Part shown: piece by piece, positions 53,559 to 64,000 of the stretch
Position numbering within the stretch: position 1 is the stretch's first letter
Layout: each line of letters starts with the position of its first letter
Assembly: GCA_964460185.1 (NCBI GenBank)
Contig: CAYWTM010000003.1
Span: forward strand, 6,930-70,929
DNA: 64,000 bases
Source of the DNA: JAVJPJ01 sp040217295
GTDB taxonomy: Bacteria > Pseudomonadota > Alphaproteobacteria > Rhodobacterales > Rhodobacteraceae
Direction: 5' to 3'
The notes under the pieces: model-generated
Seen by the model: the letters and a program-made list of their open reading frames with translations, nothing else
What the model was told of the DNA's origin: nothing
Databases searched by the model: none
Translations under genes and position numbers: made by a program

Positions 53559-54971
53559 ATGACGCACGAGACCTGGGGGCAAGTTCGAGGCGAGCTTTTG
53601 AGATCAGTGGGCGAGAACAACTTCTCCGCATGGATCGATCCGATCATTTTTGATCGTCTGGATGACCGCATCGCGCGCTTTCACGTGCCAACCAACTTCA
53701 TCGGGTCATGGGTGTCCAAGAATTTTGGCGACGTCATCTTGCGGCATCTGATTTCGGCCGGTGTCGGCGTCGATCGTATCGAGTTTTCCGTCGAACCCGC
53801 CATCGCGTCGCGCGTGGTCAATGCCAATGCGGCGCCGTCCGCCGAGGTCTCTGGCGCGGCCGATCCGACCATCGCCGCCTCTGCGCCGGCGTCACGCCCC
53901 GCCAGCGACCGCCGGACCGGATCCAGCGATCTTCCCGGCGCGACCCTGAACCCGGCCTATACCTTTGACAACTTCGTCGTCGGCAAGCCCAATGAACTGG
54001 CCCATGCGGCCGCCCGCCGGGTGGCCGAAGGGCGCGACGTGACCTTCAACCCGCTGTTCCTGTACGGGGGTGTCGGTCTGGGCAAGACGCACCTTATGCA
54101 CGCCATCGCCTGGGATCTGCGCGCAAACTTTCCCGAAGCGCGCATCCTGTACCTGTCGGCGGAACAGTTCATGTACCGGTTCGTCCGGGCCTTGCGCGAA
54201 CAGGACACGATCACCTTCAAGCAGCTGTTTCGTTCGGTCGATGTCCTGATGGTCGATGACGTGCAGTTCATCGCCGGAAAATCCTCGACCCAGGAAGAAT
54301 TCTTTCACACGTTCAATGCCTTGATCGAACAAGGCAAGCAGATCATCATCTCGGGTGACCGCGCGCCCGTCGACATGGAAGAACTGGATGCGCGCATCGC
54401 ATCGCGCCTGCAGTGCGGTCTTGTGGTCGACCTGCACCCGACGGATTACGAACTGCGCCTTGGCGTGCTGCAGCACAAGGCAGAACAGGCCATTGCCCGC
54501 AACCCGCAGGTCAAACTGGGCGACGGCGTCCTTGAATTCATGGCGCACCGCATTTCGACCAATATCCGCGTCGTCGAAGGCGCGCTGACCCGGTTGTGCG
54601 CCTTTGCCGACCTGGTGCGCAGGGAAATCAACATCGAGATGGTGCAAGATTGCCTTGCCGATATCCTGCGGTCGACCGACCGCAAGGTGACGCTCGATCA
54701 GATCATCAAGACGACCTGCGAGTATTACAATATCCGTCAGGCCGACATCACCGGCGCCAGCAGGGCACGGGCCGTTGCGCGCCCGCGCCAGATGGCGATG
54801 TATCTGTCCAAGACCCTGACCACCCGATCCTATCCCGAGATCGCCCGCAAGCTGGGCAACCGCGACCACACCACCGTCCTGTACGGGGTGCGCAAGATCG
54901 AGGAACTGATGAGCGTCGACAGCCAGATCGCGGAAGATGCCGAAATCCTGCGCCGTATGCTGGAAGCCTGA
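53559..54971 (+). CDS. dnaA: Chromosomal replication initiator DnaA
   Basis: The 470-residue initiator ATPase. Domain I starts WGQVRGELLRSVGENNFSAWIDPI; a variable Ala/Pro/Ser linker spans about 85-130; the AAA+ domain carries Walker A GGVGLGKT (170-177) and Walker B VLMVDDVQFIAGK, and domain IV carries the DnaA-box-binding signature with DHTTVLYG. Start ATG 53559 has GAGGAT/GAGGG purine runs just upstream; the longer open frame lacks similarity. It heads the dnaA-dnaN-recF cluster. A single box-like site lies upstream at 53379-53387. Confidence 0.97.
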   Translation: MTHETWGQVRGELLRSVGENNFSAWIDPIIFDRLDDRIARFHVPTNFIGSWVSKNFGDVILRHLISAGVGVDRIEFSVEPAIASRVVNANAAPSAEVSGAADPTIAASAPASRPASDRRTGSSDLPGATLNPAYTFDNFVVGKPNELAHAAARRVAEGRDVTFNPLFLYGGVGLGKTHLMHAIAWDLRANFPEARILYLSAEQFMYRFVRALREQDTITFKQLFRSVDVLMVDDVQFIAGKSSTQEEFFHTFNALIEQGKQIIISGDRAPVDMEELDARIASRLQCGLVVDLHPTDYELRLGVLQHKAEQAIARNPQVKLGDGVLEFMAHRISTNIRVVEGALTRLCAFADLVRREINIEMVQDCLADILRSTDRKVTLDQIIKTTCEYYNIRQADITGASRARAVARPRQMAMYLSKTLTTRSYPEIARKLGNRDHTTVLYGVRKIEELMSVDSQIAEDAEILRRMLEA

Positions 54972-54986
54972 TCCGGGCCAAACATT

Positions 54987-55015
54987 GCGTCAAGCCGCCT
55001 CTAGGGGCTTGACGC
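54987..55015 (+). terminator. Hairpin after dnaA
   Basis: A perfect 10-bp stem, GCGTCAAGCC with GGCTTGACGC, has a 9-nt loop. It lies 15 nt past the dnaA stop, without a U run. It may attenuate rather than stop transcription into dnaN. Confidence 0.6.
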
Positions 55016-55110
55016 TACCGGCTCACCCGGACACTCCTTTAAAAAAACCATTGTGCTGACGGGGGGAAGGGATAATCTCGACGCCCCCGCATCTTGTCGG
55101 AGCCAGGGCC

Positions 55111-56229
55111 ATGAAACTGTCGATCGAGCGCGCCACGCTGCTGCGCGCTGTCTCTCAGGCGCAATCCGTTGTCGAACGGCGCAACACGATACCGATCCTC
55201 GCAAATGTGCTGATCGAAGCCGATGGCGATACCGTCAGCTTTCGGGCCACGGACCTGGATATCGAGGTGGTGGACAAGGCTCCGGCTCATGTCGAACGCG
55301 CCGGGGCCACGACGGTGTCGGCCGTCACCTTGCATGAAATCGTGCGCAAACTGCCCGATGGGGCGCTGGTCAGCCTGTCCGAGGATGGCGCGTCCGGGCG
55401 GCTGACGGTGCAGGCGGGGCGGTCGAATTTCCAGCTGGCCACCCTGCCCAAGGAAGATTTCCCGGTGATGACCGCCAGCGAATATTCCGCCAATTTCTCG
55501 TGCTCTGCGCCGGTATTGCGGCGGTTGTTCGACAAATCCAAATTCGCGATTTCGACCGAGGAAACCCGCTATTACCTCAACGGTGTCTATTTTCACGTCG
55601 CCGAGGGTGAAAACGGCCCCGTTCTGCGCGCTGTCGCCACCGATGGTCACCGCCTTGCGCGCATCGATGCGGCAATTCCGTCGGGCGCCCAAGGCATGCC
55701 CGGTGTGATCGTGCCCCGCAAGACGGTGGGCGAAATGCGCAAGCTGCTGGACGATGACGAGGCGCAGATCGCCGTGTCGGTCAGCGAGACCAAGATCCGT
55801 TTTGCCACGCCCGAGATCACCCTGACCTCCAAGGTCATCGACGGGACATTCCCCGACTACACGCGCGTCATTCCGACCAACAACACCCGCAAGATGGAGG
55901 TCGATGCCTCGGACTTCGCCAAGGCGGTGGACAGGGTGGCGACGGTCAGCTCGGAACGGTCCCGCGCGGTCAAGATGGCGCTGGACGAAGACCGGCTGAT
56001 CCTGTCGGTCAACGCGCCCGATGCGGGCAACGCCGAAGAGGAACTGGCGGTCGCCTATGGCGACGAACGGCTGGAAATCGGTTTCAACGCGAAATACCTG
56101 CTCGAGATCGCCAGCCAGGTTGATCGCGAGAACGCGGTGTTCCTGTTTTCCTCTCCGGGGGAGCCGACCCTGATGCGCGAAGGCAACGATACCTCGGCGA
56201 TCTATGTCGTGATGCCGATGCGCGTGTAA
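55111..56229 (+). CDS. dnaN: DNA polymerase III beta sliding clamp DnaN
   Basis: A 372-residue sliding clamp with three repeated domains. The N-terminal MKLSIERATLLRAVSQAQSVVERRNTIPILANVLIEA and the C-terminal YVVMPMRV (the hydrophobic-pocket end) are standard. GGAG lies 8 nt upstream of the ATG. It holds polymerase III on DNA and is the platform for RecF-region repair proteins. Confidence 0.97.
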   Translation: MKLSIERATLLRAVSQAQSVVERRNTIPILANVLIEADGDTVSFRATDLDIEVVDKAPAHVERAGATTVSAVTLHEIVRKLPDGALVSLSEDGASGRLTVQAGRSNFQLATLPKEDFPVMTASEYSANFSCSAPVLRRLFDKSKFAISTEETRYYLNGVYFHVAEGENGPVLRAVATDGHRLARIDAAIPSGAQGMPGVIVPRKTVGEMRKLLDDDEAQIAVSVSETKIRFATPEITLTSKVIDGTFPDYTRVIPTNNTRKMEVDASDFAKAVDRVATVSSERSRAVKMALDEDRLILSVNAPDAGNAEEELAVAYGDERLEIGFNAKYLLEIASQVDRENAVFLFSSPGEPTLMREGNDTSAIYVVMPMRV

Positions 56230-56253
56230 GCCGGGGCATTCCAGAGGATTCAA

Positions 56254-56287
56254 TGCCTCCGGCGGCCATATTTTCAGGATAAAGATG
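56254..56287. repeat. Likely Rhodobacteraceae extragenic repeat before recF
   Basis: The sequence TGCCTCCGGCGG, then ATATTTTCAGGATAAAGATG, resembles an intergenic element I recognise as frequent in Rhodobacteraceae genomes (GCCTCCGGCGG-ATATTT-AAAGAAG type). Its trailing ATG at 56285 is therefore probably not the recF start. Only one copy is in the window. Confidence 0.4.
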
Positions 56288-56296
56288 GGGTGGGAG

Positions 56297-57384
56297 ATGA
56301 CTGCTTTCGTCGCCGCTCTGCAGCTGTCTCATTTCCGCAGCCACAGGCGCGCGCGGCTGGCGCTGGATGCGCGGCCGGTGGCGTTGTTCGGTCCCAACGG
56401 GGCCGGCAAGACCAACCTGATGGAGGCGGTGTCGCTGTTGTCGCCCGGCCGTGGCCTGCGCCGCGCGACCGCAGAAGAGATCATCCGCCGCCCCGAAGCC
56501 ATCGGCTGGAAGATCCGGGCAGAGGTGGCGGGCGCGGGCGCGGGCCACGAGATCGAGCTGAGCGCGGAACCAGATCAGCCGCGTGTCACACGGATCGACG
56601 GCAAGATCGCCCCGCAAACGGCGCTGGCGCGGCTGGTGCGCATCATCTGGCTGGTGCCGTCGCAGGACCGGTTGTGGATCGAGGGGGCGGAAGGACGGCG
56701 GCGGTTTCTCGACCGGATCACGCTCAGCTTTTTTCCCGATCATGCCGAGGCGACGCTGACCTATGACAAGGCCATGCGAGACCGCAATCGCCTGTTGAAG
56801 GATCAGGTGTCGGACGCCCGCTGGTACAGTGCGCTCGAGGCGCAGATGGCCGAGGCCGCGACCGGCATCACCGCGAACCGTCGCGCGGCGCTGAGCAGGC
56901 TGGCGATGGCGCAGGAGGGCGCGGCCACGGCCTTTCCGGCGGCTGATCTGACCTTGGAAACCGATGACCTATCCGACATGCCCGGCTATGCCGAGGCCTT
57001 TGCGGTCTCGCGCCTGCGGGACATGGCGGCCGGGCGAACGCTGGTCGGGCCGCACCGCGCGGATCTGGCCGCGATCTATACCGACAAGGGCGTGCCCGCG
57101 CGGCAATGTTCGACCGGGGAACAAAAGGCGCTTTTGATTTCGCTGATCCTTGCCAATGCGCGGGCGTTGAAGGCCGAAACCGGGGCCGCGCCCCTGGTGT
57201 TGCTGGATGAGGTCGCGGCGCATCTGGATGCAGACCGTCGCGCCGCGTTGTTCGATGAGATCTGCGCGCTCGAGGCGCAGGCCTGGATGACCGGCACCGG
57301 GCCGGAATTGTTCGCGGAACTGGGCGACCGGGCGCAGCATGTGGCCGTGTCCGAGGTCGGCGGCGAAAGCCGTGTCGCCCCACA

Positions 57385-57388
<4 letters not shown>
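56297..57388 (+). CDS. recF: DNA replication and repair protein RecF
   Basis: A 363-residue SMC-like ATPase. Walker A is GPNGAGKTN near residues 34-42; later come GRRRFLDRITLSFFP, the ABC signature CSTGEQKALLISLILA and Walker B PLVLLDEVAAHLD. It loads RecA with RecO/RecR at gaps. ATG 56297 is preferred; an in-frame ATG at 56285 would fall inside the upstream repeat. It overlaps the LysE-family gene by 4 nt. Confidence 0.94.
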
Positions 57389-60503
<3,115 letters not shown>

Positions 60504-60547
60504 TCCGGGCCTGGTGCCGCATCCGATCTGAAACGCCTTCGAGACTG

Positions 60548-60577
60548 GATCGGGACAAGGAACACCTTGTCCCGATC
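60548..60577 (+). terminator. gyrB terminator-like hairpin
   Basis: A perfect 13-bp stem, GATCGGGACAAGG with CCTTGTCCCGATC, has the 4-nt loop AACA. It lies 45 nt after the gyrB stop. No U run follows, but the stem is unusually stable. Confidence 0.65.
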
Positions 60578-60652
60578 GACGGATCAAGCCGACCATGGGG
60601 GATGCCCGGACCCCAGTTCCGCGTTCGTGAAAGTTACGCAAAAACATGGACT

Positions 60653-60694
60653 TGAGGCAATGACATCGGATAACAAACCGCTGTCATTGCCTTA
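60653..60694. repeat. Long inverted repeat, possible small-RNA hairpin or operator
   Basis: AGGCAATGACA (60655-60665) pairs perfectly with TGTCATTGCCT (60682-60692) and extends outward by a GT wobble and a TA pair. An inner CGG/CCG may extend the stem into the 16-nt loop. No gene is adjacent on either side, so a non-coding RNA or a mobile-element end are both possible. Confidence 0.4.
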
Positions 60695-60930
60695 CGAACC
60701 CACCCCGGTGTCTGACTGTCTTCAACGCGGTCAGATCGTCTTGGCGGGTCCCCTCCTGCTTTGCCCATCCCGGGAACCGGTGTCGTCCAGACGCTCGTGC
60801 AGCGTCGCGGCGATGACCGGCCCACCTGACCCCATCATTCGGCCAAGACGCATGTCAGGGCCGAAGCGAGCGTCCGGCATCATTGTCCAGGTCCCCAACC
60901 GGCCGGGCGCTCGCATATATCCCCAACTTG

Positions 60931-60958
60931 CCCCCCGCCTCGTGCGGGGGGTCTTGTT
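60931..60958 (+). terminator. Terminator reading rightward beside the XRE gene
   Basis: A perfect 8-bp stem, CCCCCCGC with GCGGGGGG, and a 5-nt loop are followed by TCTTGTT. It stops rightward transcription just before the end of the convergent XRE-family gene. Confidence 0.6.
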
Positions 60959-61710
60959 CATCCCTGCGCCATCGCTCTCAGGGCCATGTCGGTTTCGCTG
61001 TCCATGGGGAAAAACAGTTCGATCCTCAATTCGTCCAACAGCAGGTCTTCGGGTGTGCCGAATTGCGCAATCGTGGAAAACAGCGACAAACGCCGATCAC
61101 CCCACCGATAGATCGTGGGCACCACCGGCCCTGCGGATCCAGCCCTGGGCGCGGGCATCCGGGACAGGGCATCGGCCACGGCATCCAGTCGCTTGATGCC
61201 CCCCTGCGCCGCGCTTTCCAGCCGCAACCGTCGCGCGGTGTGATGCGCCACCTCGGGCCAGTTTTCCACCAGCACGGGCAGATGATCCGAGACCATCAGA
61301 TCCAGCAGGCTTCCGCCTTCGGCCACGCCAAGCGGCCCGAACATCGCGGCGGCGGGCGGGTTCATCCGCAGCACCGTCCACAGCGCGTCCACCGCCAGGC
61401 CGGGGTAGGGCGCGTGCCCGTCCAGCATATGCCCGACCGCCTTGCGCATCGGCGCCATCGCGGCGTCGTCCCATGGGCGTTGCTTGAACCGCGCGGCAAA
61501 CCCCGCGCGGGTCAGCATCTGGTTTCGCGCATCCATCGGCAGGTGCAACGCCTCGCTCAACCGCCCGATCATGTCGGCCGACGGCCTGGCCCGCCCGGTT
61601 TCCAGGAACGAGATATGGCGCGCCGATACCCCCGCCTCCAGCGCCAGGTCCAGTTGCGAAAACCGCCGCGCCCGGCGCCATGATCTAAGCGTGTTGGCAA
61701 ATTCCGTCAT
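60958..61710 (-). CDS. XRE-family regulator with MmyB-type ligand domain
   Basis: A 250-residue regulator with an N-terminal XRE helix-turn-helix (about 8-62: SWRRARRFSQLDLALEAGVSARHISFLETGRARPS) and a C-terminal PAS-like MmyB ligand domain (FKQRPWDD... YPGLAVDALWTVLRMNPPAAAMFG ... TIYRWGDRRLSLFSTIAQFGTPEDLLLDELRIELFFP). Members often bind fatty-acid-like ligands and control a neighbouring oxidoreductase. Here the divergent neighbour is a small membrane protein. A perfect palindrome lies in the gap. Confidence 0.88.
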   Translation of the reverse strand: MTEFANTLRSWRRARRFSQLDLALEAGVSARHISFLETGRARPSADMIGRLSEALHLPMDARNQMLTRAGFAARFKQRPWDDAAMAPMRKAVGHMLDGHAPYPGLAVDALWTVLRMNPPAAAMFGPLGVAEGGSLLDLMVSDHLPVLVENWPEVAHHTARRLRLESAAQGGIKRLDAVADALSRMPAPRAGSAGPVVPTIYRWGDRRLSLFSTIAQFGTPEDLLLDELRIELFFPMDSETDMALRAMAQG

Positions 61711-61745
61711 GGCATGACCCTAGCACGATCCCTTCATCGCTTCAC

Positions 61746-61760
61746 TTACCTGCAAGGTAA
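61746..61760. promoter_or_regulatory. Candidate operator TTACCT-GCA-AGGTAA
   Basis: A perfect 15-bp inverted repeat (6-3-6) lies 36 bp from the XRE start and 61 bp before the divergent membrane-protein gene. It is followed by a half-site-like ATAACCTTGC. It probably binds the XRE/MmyB regulator and controls both directions. Confidence 0.55.
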
Positions 61761-61820
61761 TTGATCCGATAACCTTGCGTGCCCTAGGCCAAGGTCAATC
61801 GCAACATGAGGTGCAGACCC

Positions 61821-62240
61821 ATGACCAGGTCATTCCACAAATTCTGGCTCAAGATCACGGCGATCGTCGTCGCAAGCTTTGGCCCCGTCTTCTTTCTGGG
61901 CACGATGCCCGCCACGTCCGAACCCGCGCGCTGGACCCTCGACATGCTGTCCTGGCCGCTGGACGGCGCCACGACATTTTCCGACCCCGACGCCCGCTTT
62001 CTCAGCGCGCTGACCGGCGGTTTCCTGTTCGGCTGGGGTGTCATGATCTGGTGTTTGTCGACCTGGGTCCATGACACCGCACCCGAGGGGGTTCGACGCT
62101 CCGTCCTGGTCGGTCTTTTGGCGTGGTTCGTGCTCGACAGCGCCGGATCGGTCGCATCGGGAAATGCCTCGAACGTCCTGTTCAACGTGCTGGTCCTGCT
62201 GGTCGCGGTCGGGCCGCTCTGGCGACCGGCGCGCGACTGA
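61821..62240 (+). CDS. Small integral membrane protein
   Basis: A 139-residue protein with four hydrophobic segments (ITAIVVASFGPVFFLG; FLSALTGGFLFGWGVMIWCL; SVLVGLLAWFVLDSAGSVA; VLFNVLVLLVAVGPLW). I do not recognise a family. It is divergent from the XRE/MmyB regulator and is its likely target. An upstream in-frame ATG at 61806 would add five residues. Confidence 0.75.
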   Translation: MTRSFHKFWLKITAIVVASFGPVFFLGTMPATSEPARWTLDMLSWPLDGATTFSDPDARFLSALTGGFLFGWGVMIWCLSTWVHDTAPEGVRRSVLVGLLAWFVLDSAGSVASGNASNVLFNVLVLLVAVGPLWRPARD

Positions 62241-62246
62241 GGCCGA

Positions 62247-62813
62247 TCAGCCCAGGCCGCCCGGACCGTCGCGCAGGATCACCGGCACGATCAGGTCTTC
62301 CTCGTCGGTCAGGTGGCGGTCGATGAGGCTTTCCAACTCGATCAACCCGTCCCGGAACAGGCCCGCGCCCAGGCGCGGATCCTTGCCGCCCACACCCTGG
62401 ATCGCGCCATTGGCCTGTTCCACGAACCGGTTCAGGATACCGTCCAACGCGTGGTGATCGGCATCCAGCAGGTCGAACCCGCGGGTGATCCGCGCATCCC
62501 GGTCGCGCAGGATCGGGAAATAATGGTGATCCTCGATCTGGTGATGCCCGTGCAACTGGTTCACGAAGGTGCCGCCATAGCGCGCGACGCCCTGCGCAAA
62601 TCCGGCGGCATCGCGGTCGGCATCCAGGAAAGCCTCGGTCTCGCGGGTCATATGCGCCATCAGCTGCCGGAACATCATGTGTCGTTCCAGCCAGAAACTG
62701 ACCAGCCCCTGGAATTGGGGATGCGCCTGCCATCCGTCGCGCGGATAATCGGCCAGCAAGACGCGCAACGCCTCGGGCAGGCCGTCGCGGGCGGTGAGGG
62801 AAAGATCTGTCAT
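62247..62813 (-). CDS. Hemerythrin-like (HHE domain) protein
   Basis: A 188-residue helical-bundle protein with potential di-iron ligands in LERHMMF, HGHHQIEDHHYFP, DADHHALDG and DRHLTDEED. Hemerythrin-like proteins bind oxygen, NO or iron. It is convergent with the membrane-protein gene, 6 bp apart, and lies downstream of trhO on the same strand. Confidence 0.85.
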   Translation of the reverse strand: MTDLSLTARDGLPEALRVLLADYPRDGWQAHPQFQGLVSFWLERHMMFRQLMAHMTRETEAFLDADRDAAGFAQGVARYGGTFVNQLHGHHQIEDHHYFPILRDRDARITRGFDLLDADHHALDGILNRFVEQANGAIQGVGGKDPRLGAGLFRDGLIELESLIDRHLTDEEDLIVPVILRDGPGGLG

Positions 62814-62889
62814 GCACGGGACCTAGGTCACGCAGGGCAGGCAATCAACGGCTAAACCCGCATCAACCGCCATTCCCCCTGGCCGTGCG

Positions 62890-63798
62890 TCACGCGGTTC
62901 GCCCGATATGCGCCTCGCCCCGCGCCCTTGCCAGCTTGATCTGCTTCTGCCGTTCGCGAAACCGGGCACGATCCGCGTCGGAATACTCGCCCGCACATTG
63001 GTGGCACTGCACGCCTTCCTCGAATTCGGGGCGGGTCATATCCTCGCGCGACAGGGGCCGGCGACAGGCACGGCACAAGGTGTACTCCATCTCCGTCAGG
63101 CCATGGGTGACGGCCACGCGTTCGTCGAACACGAAACACCCGCCATCCCACAGGCTTTGATCCTCGGGCACCTCTTCGAGGTATTTCAGGATCCCGCCTT
63201 TCAGGTGATAGACCTCGTTGACGCCCTGCGATTTCAGGTAGGCCGTCGATTTCTCGCAGCGGATGCCGCCGGTGCAGAACATGGCGATCCGCTGATTGGC
63301 AAAGCGGTCCTTGTTGGCCTCCCACCATGCCGGAAAATCGCGGAAACTGGCGGTTTCGGGGTCCACCGCGCCCTGAAAGGTGCCAATGGCAACCTCGTAA
63401 TCGTTGCGGGTGTCGATCACCGCCACGTCAGGTGCCGCGATCAGGGCATTCCAATCGGCGGGGTCCACATAGGTGCCCACCACAGCGCGCGGGTCGATAC
63501 CGGGCTGGCCCATGGTCACGATCTCGGCCTTTACACGCACTTTCATCCGCCCAAAGGGCATCTGGGCGGCGTGGCTTTCCTTCCAGACCAGATCGGCGCA
63601 TCCGGGCAGGGCACGGATATGCGCCAGAACGCTGTCCACCCCGGCGCGGGGCCCGGCAATGGTTCCGTTTATGCCCTCGCGCGCCAACAACAGCGTGCCC
63701 ATGACGCCTTGCGCCGCGCACAGGTCGGCCAGCGGCCCGCGAAGCGTGTCGGGGTCATCGAACGGGGTGAATTGATAAAGCGCGGCAACCGTGAACAT
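62890..63798 (-). CDS. trhO: tRNA uridine(34) hydroxylase TrhO (rhodanese-like, UPF0176)
   Basis: A 302-residue protein with an N-terminal acylphosphatase-like part, a central rhodanese domain with the active-site [10 protein letters not shown] loop near 183-192, and a C-terminal Cys-rich tail (CRACRRPLS ... CHQCAGEYS), a likely metal site. The family makes 5-hydroxyuridine at tRNA position 34 using O2. Confidence 0.93.
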   Translation of the reverse strand: MFTVAALYQFTPFDDPDTLRGPLADLCAAQGVMGTLLLAREGINGTIAGPRAGVDSVLAHIRALPGCADLVWKESHAAQMPFGRMKVRVKAEIVTMGQPGIDPRAVVGTYVDPADWNALIAAPDVAVIDTRNDYEVAIGTFQGAVDPETASFRDFPAWWEANKDRFANQRIAMFCTGGIRCEKSTAYLKSQGVNEVYHLKGGILKYLEEVPEDQSLWDGGCFVFDERVAVTHGLTEMEYTLCRACRRPLSREDMTRPEFEEGVQCHQCAGEYSDADRARFRERQKQIKLARARGEAHIGRTA

Positions 63799-63869
63799 GA
63801 CCGCCAGATACGCCGTTGCGCCCGCGCGCTCAAGACGTAGGGTGGGCGCACCAAGTTGCAGGAGGTCCC

Positions 63870-64000
63870 ATGCGCGATGCCACCCACGCCCTGATCGTCA
63901 TCGACGTGCAAAATGATTTCTGTCCCGGCGGCGCGCTGGCCGTGCCGGGCGGAGATGAAATCGTGCCGGGTATCAACGCCTTCATGGCGGAGTTTCCCTC
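63870..64000 (+). CDS. pncA: Nicotinamidase PncA (5' part only)
   Basis: The first 43 codons are in the window ([33 protein letters not shown]). The catalytic Asp is D12 in [13 protein letters not shown] lies 4 nt before the ATG. It deamidates nicotinamide to nicotinate in NAD salvage. The 3' part is cut by the window edge. Confidence 0.88.
   Translation, partial: MRDATHALIVIDVQNDFCPGGALAVPGGDEIVPGINAFMAEFP

Larger units (their letters stand above)
60504..60957. other. Gene-free region after gyrB with three strong inverted repeats
   Basis: 454 bp separate gyrB from the XRE regulator. No credible gene is present; open frames here lack ribosome sites and similarity. It holds three strong inverted repeats, annotated separately. 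The middle of the region (about 60700-60930) shows nothing I can name. Confidence 0.5.

Noticed and set aside
60567..61683. Plus-strand frames overlapping the XRE gene and its gap
   Set aside because: Shadow frames lacking ribosome sites; the minus-strand XRE/MmyB protein is well supported.

Overview
The window is one contiguous piece of a GC-rich alphaproteobacterial chromosome, most likely a marine Rhodobacteraceae (Roseobacter-group) species. The evidence is the single compact flagellar cluster with flaF-flbT-DUF1217 beside one flagellin, CtrA-like TTAA-N7-TTAA boxes in the flagellar intergenic regions, RirA-like TGA-N9-TCA boxes at an iron-uptake gene, and the order ubiB-ubiE / mutM-echA / rpsT-dnaA-dnaN-recF-LysE-gyrB. 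No tRNA, rRNA, CRISPR array, transposase or phage gene was recognised.

Layout. (1) 1-9.8 kb, accessory and housekeeping: an RhlE-type DEAD-box RNA helicase, an MFS transporter convergent with it, a ferric-iron binding protein and its permease (convergent, no ATPase in view), then an arsenate operon. That operon encodes an ArsR-ArsC fusion, a glyceraldehyde-3-phosphate dehydrogenase and the ArsJ exporter. (2) 9.1-14.2 kb: a TetR regulator divergent from a two-gene RND efflux system, with a 38-bp dyad in the shared promoter. (3) 14.2-47.1 kb: about 38 flagellar genes in alternating transcription units. They encode the stator (MotA, MotB, a MotE-like protein), hook, rod and rings, the export gate (FliPQR, FlhAB), the ATPase (FliI, FliH), the filament and its regulators. 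No fliG or fliM occurs here. fliF abuts fliH directly, and the last gene of that operon encodes a 164-residue protein whose C-terminus resembles the FliG middle-domain EHP motif. (4) 47.0-60.5 kb, the dnaA neighbourhood: ubiquinone genes ubiE-ubiB, mutM, an enoyl-CoA hydratase, a serine-hydroxymethyltransferase-like enzyme, rpsT, dnaA, dnaN, recF, a LysE-family exporter and gyrB. (5) 60.5-64.0 kb: an XRE/MmyB-type regulator with a palindromic candidate operator, a small membrane protein, a hemerythrin-like protein, the tRNA hydroxylase TrhO and the start of nicotinamidase pncA, cut by the window edge.

How the parts work together. In the ars unit ArsC would reduce arsenate, while GAPDH plus ArsJ would convert arsenate to 1-arseno-3-phosphoglycerate and export it. 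The flagellar units carry CtrA-like boxes at four of their main start regions, which would tie assembly to the CckA-ChpT-CtrA pathway. The dnaA-dnaN-recF-gyrB block is the usual replication cluster, but the 588-bp gap before dnaA shows no clear set of DnaA boxes, so oriC cannot be placed there with confidence.
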